A stretch of DNA of 64,000 nt from Thermococcus sp. JdFR-02 (GCA_002009975.1 MTLP01000007.1:62001-126000); one strand, 5' to 3'; counted from the first letter of the stretch, positions 1-7,976 are shown. Program-made: numbers and translations. Notes: generated from the letters alone by a model not told the origin.

Positions 1-185
1 GTAAAGAGGAGTAGAAAATAAGAAAATTCAAAGAAAAACATTGCAAACATCAACATCAGCTAGGTCGTCATCTGAAGAAAGCGAAGCGCATCACAGCTCA
101 GCAATGGGTTTAATTATAATTCAACTCTAACTAAAGCCAAATATTTTTTAAATCTTTTATCGTAATTTTGCTTTGGTGTTGGTGA
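1..185. other. Leading intergenic stretch with a putative TATA box
   Basis: No gene could be supported in the first 185 bases. A T/A-rich element at about 141-153 (tttttaaat) lies at a promoter-like distance from the GTG start at 186 and probably drives the permease gene. Bases 60-105 are more G+C-rich than the flanks and may be the end of a feature outside the window. Confidence 0.4.
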
Positions 186-983
186 GTGAGGGATGAGTTT
201 AAAATTATTGTTGAGTTTTTTAATGTTCAGCGGAGTGTTTTCTTTAGTTATCGTTGGGATGTTGTGAGCTACTTTATTGGGCTTTTGATTCAGATCATGG
301 TCATGGGGATTTTTGCGAGTCTTGTAAGTATAAATGTAAACATTGCAAAATATGGGACCACGAGTTTTCTCCAATTCTTTCTTATTGGTTTTATTGTGCA
401 CAACCTAATTTTCCTTCCAAGGGGGAGTTTGTCAAGATTTATTGTTGGACGGAGTTTTCCAATGCTTTATGCTTCACCCACAAGTATGCTCACAATATTT
501 CTCGGAGTAAACGCATGGAACATTGTATGGAGCTTGCTAATTTTAGCTTTAATAACTACGACTTTTGTCCTCTTTTACAAATTAACACTTCACTTGAACT
601 CTGGAGCAATATTGGTAATTTTGAGCGGTTTTGTTCTAATATTTGCCCTTGATTTGTTCTCTGCGGGATTTAAGGTTGCCACAAAGGCAAGACAAGACCC
701 CTTAAACTGGTTTTTAAACATTACTTCACAACTTGTGAGTGGCTTGTACTTCCCACCTGAAGCTCTCCCTTGGTGGCTTCAACCAATATCAAAAATCCAT
801 CCTGAAAGATATATTCTTGAAATGGCGCGCTTAACAATGGGAGGAGGATACTCCCTAAGCCAGATTTATCCAAGCTTAATCAACTTAACTATAACCACCT
901 TGGCAATGCTCCTTATTGGGTATATAACCTTTAAATGGGGTGTGAAAAAAGCTATGCAACTTGGAACCCTCGGTCACGTTTGA
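186..983 (+). CDS. ABC-2 type transporter permease
   Basis: A 265-residue integral membrane protein with about six hydrophobic segments and the layout of ABC-2 permeases: a cytoplasmic N-terminus, a first helix near residue 28, and a C-terminal helix near 235-255. The GTG start is chosen because the frame opens there just after a GGTGAG-like site. The ATPase gene follows after 9 nt with its ribosome-binding site overlapping this stop codon, so the two form one exporter unit. The substrate is unknown. The adjacent radical-SAM/peptide genes suggest export of a modified peptide or self-protection, but this is inference from position only. Confidence 0.85.
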   Translation: MRDEFKIIVEFFNVQRSVFFSYRWDVVSYFIGLLIQIMVMGIFASLVSINVNIAKYGTTSFLQFFLIGFIVHNLIFLPRGSLSRFIVGRSFPMLYASPTSMLTIFLGVNAWNIVWSLLILALITTTFVLFYKLTLHLNSGAILVILSGFVLIFALDLFSAGFKVATKARQDPLNWFLNITSQLVSGLYFPPEALPWWLQPISKIHPERYILEMARLTMGGGYSLSQIYPSLINLTITTLAMLLIGYITFKWGVKKAMQLGTLGHV

Positions 984-992
984 GGTGATAAA

Positions 993-1985
993 ATGATTGA
1001 AGCAATGAACTTGACAAAGTATTATCCACCACCATTCAAGGGTTTCCTCGATTTAAAGAGTCTTAAAGACTTCTTTGGAGCACCAAGAGAAGAAATCCCG
1101 GCTCTGATTGATTTGAACTTCAAAGTTAAAGAGGGCGAAATTTTTGGACTTTTAGGTCCCAATGGAGCTGGGAAGACCACTTTTTGTAAAATTGCCAATG
1201 GATTATTACTTCCTACTCGAGGGCAATTACTAATTAATGGTTATGATAGCGTCAAAGAGCACAAAAAAGTTGCCAAAGATATGTTTACAGTTTTCACTGG
1301 GGAAAGAGATATGTGGGGAATTTTTCAATGGCGCTTAAGTATTTACAAGAATTTACGCTTTATTGCGCGTTTGTGGAAAGTATCTGAGAGTGAAATTAAT
1401 AAGCGGATAAATTATGCTCTGGATTTGCTGAATTTAAAAGAGAAAAGGAATGAGTGGTATCAAAAGCTTTCGGCAGGGATGAAGCAGAAGGTGTATATTG
1501 CTTCCGCATTAGTAATCCAACCAAAAGTCCTTATTTTAGACGAGCCAACAGTGTTTTTGGACATTATAACTAAGAGTGAGATTCACAATGCGATTTTTGA
1601 ACTTGTGAAAGAATTTGGGACTACTGTTATTCTGACCACGCACGATTTGCATGAAGCTGAGAAGTTAAGTGATAGGGTTCTGCTTTTCAGCAAGAAGCCA
1701 ATTCTTGAAGGAAAGCCTGAAGAAATTAGCAAAAGACTTGAAGTTGAGTTCGATAAAAAGGTTGTTGCTCTTGTTAAGGGGAATGTTAAGTGTGATTTTG
1801 GGTTTAAAGTGCAGTGCTTCTCTAAGGACAATGTTACGAGGATTGTAGCTTACTTACGAGAAAGTGAAGTTGCTCAGTTCTTAGATGGATTATCTAAATA
1901 CAAAATTCTAAGTCTTAAAGTTGAAGAATTAACACTCGAAGATGCATTTCTATTAATTTTCAATCATTCTAAAAAAGTAGAATAG
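993..1985 (+). CDS. ABC transporter ATP-binding protein (partner of upstream permease)
   Basis: A 330-residue ATPase of the DrrA/CcmA-like export class. Walker A GPNGAGKT is at residues 55-62, the signature is LSAGMKQK, Walker B is VLILDEP, and the H-loop is TTHD. The D-loop reads FLD rather than the usual GLD. The first 45 residues carry an insertion (PPPFKGFLDLKSLKDFF) seen in larger exporter ATPases, and a C-terminal domain of about 90 residues follows the ATPase core. GAGGTGAT sits 5 nt before the ATG. It should power the permease encoded at 186-983. Confidence 0.9.
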   Translation: MIEAMNLTKYYPPPFKGFLDLKSLKDFFGAPREEIPALIDLNFKVKEGEIFGLLGPNGAGKTTFCKIANGLLLPTRGQLLINGYDSVKEHKKVAKDMFTVFTGERDMWGIFQWRLSIYKNLRFIARLWKVSESEINKRINYALDLLNLKEKRNEWYQKLSAGMKQKVYIASALVIQPKVLILDEPTVFLDIITKSEIHNAIFELVKEFGTTVILTTHDLHEAEKLSDRVLLFSKKPILEGKPEEISKRLEVEFDKKVVALVKGNVKCDFGFKVQCFSKDNVTRIVAYLRESEVAQFLDGLSKYKILSLKVEELTLEDAFLLIFNHSKKVE

Positions 1986-2022
1986 AGTTAATTACGTAGA
2001 GTATTACTACTAGGCAGAAAAA

Positions 2023-2030
2023 TTTATAAA
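2023..2030 (+). promoter_or_regulatory. TATA box for the radical-SAM gene
   Basis: TTTATAAA lies 35 nt before the ATG at 2065 in an A-rich context. This suggests that the radical-SAM gene has its own promoter with a very short leader, and no strong Shine-Dalgarno site is visible. The two transporter genes before it therefore form a separate transcription unit. Confidence 0.55.
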
Positions 2031-2064
2031 TATGAAGATATATTCCTATATATAGTGAAAATTC

Positions 2065-3522
2065 ATGAAAGCAAATGATAAAAAGCTCGAGATTTATATA
2101 TTTACAGTTGAAGATAAGTATTTTCTCCTTTCTCCTCCAACTGGTATAGTTTTTGAAATTGATAGAAAAACTTACGAGTTTTGTAATACTGTTAGTGTAT
2201 TCGGGTGGAGTAAGAGTAAGGAAGAATTTGTGAGGAAATATTCTGAGAGTGATTGGGATGCTTTAATTAGTGAGATTAAGACTGATGAAACTTTGAACAA
2301 AATCTTTTTTGGAGAAAAACCTAAGCCCAACCTTCCTCTTGGAAGTATTAAACCAAAACTCTCAAGCTTATCTTTGAATGTTATGGAGGATTGCAATTTC
2401 GCTTGTGTTTACTGCTATGGTAACGCAGGCACTTATAACACTCCAAACACTAAGATGGATTTTGAAACTGGGAAGAAAGCCATTGATCTTCTTATAAAGG
2501 AAGGAAAGCAAGTTGTTAATATCAGCTTTTTTGGTGGAGAGCCTTTGCTTAACTTTGCACTTATTCAAAAGCTCGTTGCTTACGCTAAAGAAAAGGCTAA
2601 GGAGCATAATAAAACCATCAACTTCAGCATAACAACAAATGGTTATCTTATTAACGATGAAGTTATTGACTTCTTCCTTGAGAACAACTTCACGGTAACA
2701 TTGAGTTTTGATGGCCCAAAGGAAATTCAGGATTATAACAGATCTCTGAGGAGTGGTGCTGGAACTTTTGATGTTGTTTCAAAGAATGCCAAGAAAATGC
2801 TTGAAAAAGGAGTCAAGGTTAGTGTTAGGACCACAATCTTACCAAGCCAGCTTGAAAAGTACTATGACATCTACCGCTTTTTTGTAGATTTCGGGTTTAG
2901 AAGTGTCCACTTGGAAATGGCAACAATAAACGAAAAGCCCACGGAAGAACACATTGCGATAATCAAGGAGGCTCTGGAAAAAATTGCAAAGGATGAGTTA
3001 GGACACTACAAGGAAAAGGGGATAGTTTACACTAAGTTAAGGGATATAGTGAGGAGCATCTACTCCACGGCAGTCAAACAGTATCCTTGTGGTGCAGCGA
3101 GGACTTACTTTGGAGTCTCTGCTGATGGAACTATCTACCCCTGTCACAGATTTGTTGGAATGAGCAATTTTATTGTTGGAGGTGTTGATGACTTCAAGTG
3201 GGAGAACGAGTTTATTCAAAAGATCCTCCACTTCACTGTGGACAAGAGACCCTACTGTAGGGATTGTCCAATAAGGATGTACTGTGGAGGAGGATGTATT
3301 TACAACAACTTCTACTATAATGGCGACATTTTCAAGCCTGATGCGTTTCATTGTGCGTATATGGAAGAGTTGTTTAAGTGGGGTGTTTGGCTCTACTCAA
3401 ACCTTGATGAGGATTGGTTGAATAAGGCTTTTTCACGCTCACCCCGTGAAGGGGTGAGGGATGAGACACAAGCCGATGAATCCGAACAAAAAAGAAAGGG
3501 AGGTGATGGAAGTGGCGTTTAG
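2065..3522 (+). CDS. Radical SAM/SPASM peptide maturase
   Basis: A 485-residue enzyme. The radical SAM cluster motif is C110-x3-C114-x2-C117 and the SAM-binding motif is GGEP at 157-160. A complete seven-cysteine SPASM domain follows: C342, C360, C398-x2-C401-x5-C407-x3-C411 and C430. Residues 1-95 form a separate N-terminal domain of the size of a peptide-recognition element in RiPP maturases (inference). SPASM enzymes of this layout crosslink cysteines in precursor peptides, and two Cys-rich peptide genes follow directly, the first overlapping this gene by 11 nt. The tail after about residue 456 is low-complexity and is coded by an inverted repeat, so it may not be part of the fold. Relatives include clostridial Cys-rich peptide maturases and thioether-forming enzymes; the exact subfamily is not settled. 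Confidence 0.92.
   Translation: MKANDKKLEIYIFTVEDKYFLLSPPTGIVFEIDRKTYEFCNTVSVFGWSKSKEEFVRKYSESDWDALISEIKTDETLNKIFFGEKPKPNLPLGSIKPKLSSLSLNVMEDCNFACVYCYGNAGTYNTPNTKMDFETGKKAIDLLIKEGKQVVNISFFGGEPLLNFALIQKLVAYAKEKAKEHNKTINFSITTNGYLINDEVIDFFLENNFTVTLSFDGPKEIQDYNRSLRSGAGTFDVVSKNAKKMLEKGVKVSVRTTILPSQLEKYYDIYRFFVDFGFRSVHLEMATINEKPTEEHIAIIKEALEKIAKDELGHYKEKGIVYTKLRDIVRSIYSTAVKQYPCGAARTYFGVSADGTIYPCHRFVGMSNFIVGGVDDFKWENEFIQKILHFTVDKRPYCRDCPIRMYCGGGCIYNNFYYNGDIFKPDAFHCAYMEELFKWGVWLYSNLDEDWLNKAFSRSPREGVRDETQADESEQKRKGGDGSGV
3438..3458 (+). repeat. Perfect 8-bp hairpin at the end of the maturase gene
   Basis: CTCACCCC and GGGGTGAG flank a 5-nt loop (GTGAA). This G+C-rich hairpin sits inside the last 28 codons of the radical-SAM gene, 53 nt ahead of the first precursor start. 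It has no T-run, so it is not a canonical archaeal terminator. It may stabilise or process the mRNA so that precursor is made in excess over enzyme. A diverged copy of the left arm and loop recurs at 6642-6659. Confidence 0.75.
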
Positions 3523-3664
3523 AAAACTGAACAAAGAAAGAGAGACAATATCACCACTATGTGCGTGGGTTGATATCTGCATAGACTACGACTATTGTGT
3601 TTGGGACGATTGTGGAAAGTTTGATGTATGTATATATGACAACTGCCTTGCGGATACTGATTAA
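3512..3664 (+). CDS. Putative Cys/Asp-rich RiPP precursor peptide 1
   Basis: A 50-residue peptide. The GTG start is preferred because GGGAGGTGA lies 5 nt upstream and the resulting N-terminus (VAFRKLN) matches that of the next peptide (MFKKLN); an ATG at 3506 is the alternative. The first 16 residues are a basic, Cys-free leader. The core carries Cys at 17, 23, 29, 34, 40 and 45 at 5-6 residue spacing. Four cysteines are followed by Asp at +4 (C17/D21, C23/D27, C29/D33, C34/D38) and two by Asp at +3 (C40/D43, C45/D48). This layout resembles substrates of Cys-to-Asp thioether-forming SPASM enzymes. The product and activity are unknown. Confidence 0.8.
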   Translation: MAFRKLNKERETISPLCAWVDICIDYDYCVWDDCGKFDVCIYDNCLADTD

Positions 3665-3688
3665 AACTTCATACAGGAGGTGTTACAA

Positions 3689-3862
3689 ATGTTTAAAAAG
3701 CTTAATAATAAAAGCCAAAAGACCCAACCATCTCCTGAATGGTGCATTGACATCTGTATAGGTGGCGATGTATGTGGAGCATGTGATACAGCATGTGATC
3801 AGAATGACAGTTGTATTACAGATGGATGTATATTTGACTGTTATTTAGACATTACACCCTGA
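3689..3862 (+). CDS. Putative Cys/Asp-rich RiPP precursor peptide 2
   Basis: A 57-residue peptide preceded by CAGGAGGTG with 6-nt spacing, which fixes the ATG at 3689. The leader (MFKKLNNKSQ...) resembles that of peptide 1. The core has eight cysteines at 19, 23, 29, 32, 36, 42, 47 and 51. Most have an Asp three or four residues later: C23/D27, C29/D33, C36/D40, C42/D45, C47/D50 and C51/D54. It shares the P-x-W/C-IDIC core entry with peptide 1 but is clearly diverged, so the cluster would encode at least two different products. No leader-cleavage site or protease gene is recognisable nearby. Confidence 0.8.
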   Translation: MFKKLNNKSQKTQPSPEWCIDICIGGDVCGACDTACDQNDSCITDGCIFDCYLDITP

Positions 3863-3875
3863 AGGTCTCGTTGTT

Positions 3876-3890
3876 AATTTTTTATTTTTA
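3876..3890 (+). terminator. T-rich terminator after precursor 2
   Basis: A run of T with two A interruptions starts 14 nt after the stop of the second precursor. T-runs are the usual archaeal termination signal, so this probably ends the maturase-precursor transcript before the next transporter operon. Confidence 0.5.
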
Positions 3891-3917
3891 TAACCTAAAC
3901 AAAATATGGTGAGGAGA

Positions 3918-4793
3918 ATGCTCAGAGTATTCATCAAAAAAGCACTGTATGATAGAACTGTAATTCTTGGTGTTTGTCTTTTTCTCATATTCTACTTTAA
4001 TATCCTTTTGGGAGTGAAGAACTCTACTTATTTTGAAAGCTGGCAATACTCAAAACTTGTTCTTAACTATTTTAGCGACATGCCTTCAATAGTTATTTTA
4101 ATCTTTGCAAGCATTTGGGGTTCAAGAAGCATAAACACCGAGTCTTTGCCATTGATTTTAAGTAAACCCCTTTCTCGATATAATTACTTACTTACAAAAG
4201 CCATGTCCTCTTTTTTATTCTTTTTAGCTTTGTCTCTCTTGTTATATCCAATTTTATTACTTTCTTCTCTTGCTTTTGGGACCTCTATCAGCTTAAACCT
4301 GAGCTTTGTACTAATATTTGCTCTATTTCTCTCTGCTTTCTATTCTATTGGTATGCTCATCTCAACTATAACTTCTCCTAAAAAAGCTCCTGTAGTAGCA
4401 CTCATTATAGTTATCTTATTTGTATACCTAGAATCTACATTTCACCATACAATTGAAAAAGAAGTGCTGAGGATGTACAATATTACCCAATATGATATGG
4501 CAAGATATTTTGCTACTAACGAAAAAATCTTTTGGAAAATTTCAAGTGACATATTTGCTCTTAAAGTCAAGAAAAGCTGGGAACAGTTTTTTAATCCTTT
4601 CACCCACTTTAGAATTTTGTTAACATATATAATGAGCAATGGAAACTTATGGAATTACTACCATTCTCCTGAAATATATTCTATATTCCAAATGCCTATA
4701 AAAGCGTGGAGAGCCTTGGGTTTTCTAATTCTCGATACATTATTACCATTAGTTATAACATTAAAAATCTTTAATCAAAAAGATTTAAGGTGA
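3918..4793 (+). CDS. ABC-2 type permease, first subunit of second exporter
   Basis: A protein of about 291 residues with six predicted membrane helices. The cytoplasmic segment ILSKPLSRYNYLLTK matches the S-K-P-x-S-R-x-x-Y motif of NosY-type ABC-2 permeases. GGTGAG lies 5 nt before the ATG at 3918, so the in-frame ATG at 3906, which has no such site, is less likely. It forms an operon with a second permease and an ATPase, giving a likely heterodimeric exporter next to the peptide genes. A role in exporting the modified peptide or in immunity is inferred from position. Confidence 0.85.
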   Translation: MLRVFIKKALYDRTVILGVCLFLIFYFNILLGVKNSTYFESWQYSKLVLNYFSDMPSIVILIFASIWGSRSINTESLPLILSKPLSRYNYLLTKAMSSFLFFLALSLLLYPILLLSSLAFGTSISLNLSFVLIFALFLSAFYSIGMLISTITSPKKAPVVALIIVILFVYLESTFHHTIEKEVLRMYNITQYDMARYFATNEKIFWKISSDIFALKVKKSWEQFFNPFTHFRILLTYIMSNGNLWNYYHSPEIYSIFQMPIKAWRALGFLILDTLLPLVITLKIFNQKDLR

Positions 4794-4797
4794 TAAC

Positions 4798-5715
4798 ATG
4801 TGGTCGTTCAAGCTTGAAGCAAAGAACAGCTTGAGAACTAAAAAGTTTTGGTTAACAATAGTGCTGATCTCTCTAGTGTACGTTATAGCCTTTAGGGAGA
4901 TAAAGGACAACCTTAAAGCTACTACTAACCTCCAGGGGGTGTTGACTTTCAGTCTAATAGGCTATATACTTGCGAGTGCTTTTTTGTTCATAGGGTTATA
5001 TGTCCTTATTTTAGGAGCTACATCAATCAACGGTGACCTTGAAAATGGAACGGTTCAGATATCCTTAAGCAAGCCTGTTAATAGAATACAGTATCTAATC
5101 GGAAAGTTTCTTGGACAGTTCGTTTCAATCATTGTTGCACTTCTTTTCGCTACACTCCTTTCTCTTGTCATAACAAGATACTACAGCATATCCATAACAG
5201 TCAAAATAATTTCTGATCTTACAATAGCCAATGCTCTCACGCTCCTCTCAATGCTTCAGCTACTCGCACTCGGCTTACTTATCTCAACCTTCATTCGCTC
5301 TCAGAACACTGCTATCAGCGTTGTTCTCATCCTCTTCCTTGTTACCGGATTGGTGGCACCTCAAATAGTCGACAGCATGGCAAAAGACAGAGCTAGAGAA
5401 GAGTTCCACATCAAAACACCTGAAGATGCCATGAAGATGCCTGTTGAGGAACGCAACAAGTATCACCAACGTCAAATAGAACTCCAGAAGGAGTACCACT
5501 TAAGATACCTGTTCTACATTCCTCAAGTGCTCCTTGAGGATATAGTGATAGATATGCAGAGAACCACTTTTATCAAGGGGAAGATCAGAACAGAGTATAT
5601 CAGGGCTTGGGACGCCATCAAGAACAATCCTTTGAGGGTCTCTCTTCTTGTGGGACTAACCTTGGTCTATCTAATCATGGCAGTTTTTCGCTTTGTTAGA
5701 ATGGACCTGAGGTGA
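4798..5715 (+). CDS. ABC-2 type permease, second subunit of second exporter
   Basis: A 305-residue membrane protein. The motif INGDLENGTVQISLSKPVNR near residues 75-95 is characteristic of NosY-like ABC-2 permeases. A charged extracytoplasmic or linker region of about 90 residues (near 190-265) separates the last helix from the rest. AAGGTGAT precedes the ATG, and the gene starts 4 nt after the first permease stop. The gap to the downstream ATPase start is 5 nt, so translation of the three is probably coupled. Confidence 0.87.
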   Translation: MWSFKLEAKNSLRTKKFWLTIVLISLVYVIAFREIKDNLKATTNLQGVLTFSLIGYILASAFLFIGLYVLILGATSINGDLENGTVQISLSKPVNRIQYLIGKFLGQFVSIIVALLFATLLSLVITRYYSISITVKIISDLTIANALTLLSMLQLLALGLLISTFIRSQNTAISVVLILFLVTGLVAPQIVDSMAKDRAREEFHIKTPEDAMKMPVEERNKYHQRQIELQKEYHLRYLFYIPQVLLEDIVIDMQRTTFIKGKIRTEYIRAWDAIKNNPLRVSLLVGLTLVYLIMAVFRFVRMDLR

Positions 5716-5720
5716 CAATT

Positions 5721-6635
5721 GTGTTGAGAATTGAGAATCTAATCAAGATTTACAAGGATATTAGGGCTTTGGATGGCTTGAATTTGGAGGTTAAAGAGGG
5801 GCAGATTTACGGATTTTTAGGACCTAACGGTGCCGGGAAGACAACAACAATCCTGAGCATTCTTGGAATGATATTCCCGCAGAAGGGCAGGATAGAAGTG
5901 CTAGGTGAGGAAGTCTTCAACGGAAAGTTCGATGAAGAGAAGCTCATCAAAGTCAAGTACATGATTGGTTACATGCCTGAGGACGCTACACTCTGGGATT
6001 TTTTAACGCCAATGCAGACGCTTGACATTATTGGTGAAGCTTTTAAAATGTCCAAAGCAGAGAGGCAAAAACGCTCAGAGGAGCTTTTAAAGCTCGTCGG
6101 CTTATGGGACGTCAAAGATAAAAAAGTTGGCAAGCTCTCAAAAGGAATGCGCCAGCGTTTATTGTTGGCACAGGCGCTCATTAATGATCCAGAACTTTTA
6201 ATCTTGGACGAGCCCATGAGCGGATTAGATCCAAAAGGTATTGCTGAATTCAAAGAGTTGATTAGGCAGTTCAACAAGGAAGGAAAAACAGTCTTCTTTT
6301 CATCGCACATCTTAGCTCATGTCGAAGAAATCTGCGACACTGTTGGCGTTATTGTTAAAGGAAAGCTGAGAGCCCAAGACTCTTTGGACAATATTAAAAA
6401 AGAGTTCTTAAGACGGGCTGGCCACACGATACTGATTGAGACAAACAAACCCATCCATATAGATCTTGAGGGAGTCAAAGTTGAGGTTATTGGTACTAAT
6501 AAATACAGGATTATCACAAGCAAAGATGTTAGGGAAGAACTCCACGACTTGATAGCAGTTCAAAACGCAAAAATTCTAACAATGCAGATTAAAGAGCCGA
6601 GCTTGGAAGAAATATTCCTAAAAATGATCGAATAA
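5721..6635 (+). CDS. ABC transporter ATP-binding protein of second exporter
   Basis: A 304-residue ATPase. GPNGAGKT (Walker A) is near residue 35, followed by LSKGMRQR (signature), LLILDEP (Walker B), GLDPKG (D-loop) and SSH (H-loop). The last 90 residues form the extra domain common in NatA-type ATPases. GTG at 5721 is preferred because GAGGTGA is 5 nt upstream; GTG at 5712 would overlap the previous stop. Together with the two permeases it makes a full ABC-2 exporter. Confidence 0.9.
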   Translation: MLRIENLIKIYKDIRALDGLNLEVKEGQIYGFLGPNGAGKTTTILSILGMIFPQKGRIEVLGEEVFNGKFDEEKLIKVKYMIGYMPEDATLWDFLTPMQTLDIIGEAFKMSKAERQKRSEELLKLVGLWDVKDKKVGKLSKGMRQRLLLAQALINDPELLILDEPMSGLDPKGIAEFKELIRQFNKEGKTVFFSSHILAHVEEICDTVGVIVKGKLRAQDSLDNIKKEFLRRAGHTILIETNKPIHIDLEGVKVEVIGTNKYRIITSKDVREELHDLIAVQNAKILTMQIKEPSLEEIFLKMIE

Positions 6636-6641
6636 AGTTTT

Positions 6642-6659
6642 TCATGTTCATCCCGTGAA
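6642..6659 (+). repeat. Diverged copy of the pre-precursor hairpin region
   Basis: These 18 bases match 3433-3450 at 15 positions, and all three differences are C-to-T. In both places the sequence is followed by a gatgagaca segment, AAGGGAGGTG and a small peptide gene. The second arm of the hairpin has decayed. This marks an old duplication of the 3' end of the maturase gene together with a precursor gene. Confidence 0.6.
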
Positions 6660-6704
6660 ATAATGAGGCATATGCTGATGAGACAGATTTAAGGGAGGTG
6701 GGGG

Positions 6705-6829
6705 ATGAAGTTGGAGATTTTAAACAAAGAAGAAACCCTTAAAGGAATGCTACCAAACTCCTGCCTACTCCAGCAGACTGGATTTGTTGGTGGCTAGAGG
6801 ACTACTGTGATCTTCACGAGCCATATTGA
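6705..6829 (+). pseudogene. Frameshifted third precursor peptide
   Basis: An ATG 4 nt after GGGAGGTG opens a peptide whose start (MKLEILNKEETLKG) resembles the leaders of the two intact precursors. That frame stops at 6795-6797 after 30 residues. In the shifted frame the sequence continues as a precursor-like core, LPTPADWICWWLEDYCDLHE, ending at 6827-6829. Both cysteines there have Glu at +4 (CWWLE, CDLHE), and the P-x-D/E-W entry matches precursor 2. A single small indel would explain the break. It could also be a diverged short peptide read only in the first frame. Confidence 0.55.
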
Positions 6830-6855
6830 ATTATGAGCCAATTGTTCCTCCCCAC

Positions 6856-6862
6856 TTTTTTT
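6856..6862 (+). terminator. T-run after the decayed precursor
   Basis: Seven consecutive T residues follow CCCCAC, 27 nt after the last stop of the decayed precursor and about 70 nt before the permease gene. It is a plausible archaeal terminator. Confidence 0.4.
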
Positions 6863-6929
6863 AATTATTTAGGGAGTAGGAGGTGCTACCTTCATAATTC
6901 AAGCACAGGATAATAAAGGAGGGAGTGTA

Positions 6930-7976
6930 TTGAACCAGAGAGTATTTTTAACAAGTGTTAAAAGAATATCAGAGATTGCAATAATCTCTATTTTAATTCT
7001 GCTTATCCTGACATCACTGACTGTTGAAGCCAAGAAGAAAACCCTTATTAACAATAACATGAACCTGCCTCTTTTCTTATGGTACGCTTCAAACAAAACT
7101 GCACAAGAGGAAGCCAAAGTACTTGGAATGAATCAAACAGAGTACTTAGAGTACGTAATCCTTAGAAAATTCGGTTTGAACAAACCGCTCTATGTCTTGA
7201 TTCCCCAACAAATTAAAAGCGCGATAACTTATATTGGGCAGAATAGGGAGTATATACTCATCTCCACTTTTAGAACTGTTCTTCTTCTCCTACTCGTTCA
7301 AGGTTTTATCTTGGTATTTGGTCTGCTCATTGGAGTTCTAGCTGGTTATAAAAGAGACGGCTTTTTGGATAAGCTAGTTTCAACATTGGCGCCTGTGTCA
7401 AACGGAGTTCCCAGCTGGTGGATTGCGGGCATGTTACTCCTTATTCTTTCTCTCAAATTTAATCTATTTCCCGCTTCGGGATATATGTCAATACCTCCAA
7501 AGACGGGTCTTTATTATTATTATCTTGATATTGCTAAGCACTTAGTTCTCCCATTTTTAGCCCTCTTTCTAGCTCGTTTCTGGGAATATGCTTTTATTGT
7601 TAGGAGCTTAATTTTTGAGGAGTTCAAAAGGGATTATATACTCGTTGCTGAAGCTAAAGGTGTTCCAAAAAAGAAAATTTTATGGGGACATGCCCTAAGA
7701 AATATCCTTCCCTCATTCCTTACCTTCACAACATACAACTTTCTCGACCTGCTCACAAGTGTCTTTGTGATTGATATAGTTTTCGATTTAAGAGGACTTG
7801 GGACTTTGTTAAGGATAAGCTTTTTCAGAACACTTGTAAGTGCTAGGGGAATTTTCACAACATTGAGACCAGAGCTTTTCCTTTCTATTTGTATTATTAT
7901 CATGATCCTGTACTTGGTTGTATCCGCAATCTTAGAGACCCTCTACATTTACCTCGATCCAAGAATTGGGGGATAA
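6930..7976 (+). CDS. Oligopeptide/dipeptide-type ABC permease (DppB/OppB family)
   Basis: A 348-residue protein starting at TTG, with GGAGGG 6 nt upstream. One N-terminal helix and an extracytoplasmic region of about 85 residues precede five helices of a binding-protein-dependent permease domain. The EAA-type loop reads EAKGVPKKKILWGHALRNIL. The family normally imports peptides or sugars together with a DppC subunit, a binding protein and ATPases. The DppC partner follows after 4 nt, but no binding protein or ATPase gene is adjacent, so the pair is incomplete locally. Confidence 0.85.
   Translation: MNQRVFLTSVKRISEIAIISILILLILTSLTVEAKKKTLINNNMNLPLFLWYASNKTAQEEAKVLGMNQTEYLEYVILRKFGLNKPLYVLIPQQIKSAITYIGQNREYILISTFRTVLLLLLVQGFILVFGLLIGVLAGYKRDGFLDKLVSTLAPVSNGVPSWWIAGMLLLILSLKFNLFPASGYMSIPPKTGLYYYYLDIAKHLVLPFLALFLARFWEYAFIVRSLIFEEFKRDYILVAEAKGVPKKKILWGHALRNILPSFLTFTTYNFLDLLTSVFVIDIVFDLRGLGTLLRISFFRTLVSARGIFTTLRPELFLSICIIIMILYLVVSAILETLYIYLDPRIGG

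Noticed and set aside
45-110. Minus-strand C/D box sRNA candidate (GTGATGC, ATGACGA, CTGA)
   Set aside because: The second guide would be only five nucleotides long and no correctly spaced D' box exists.
6660-6690. CTGATGAGA resembling adjoining D'/C' boxes
   Set aside because: No box C or D at the right distance; the sequence is explained by homology to the 3460 region.
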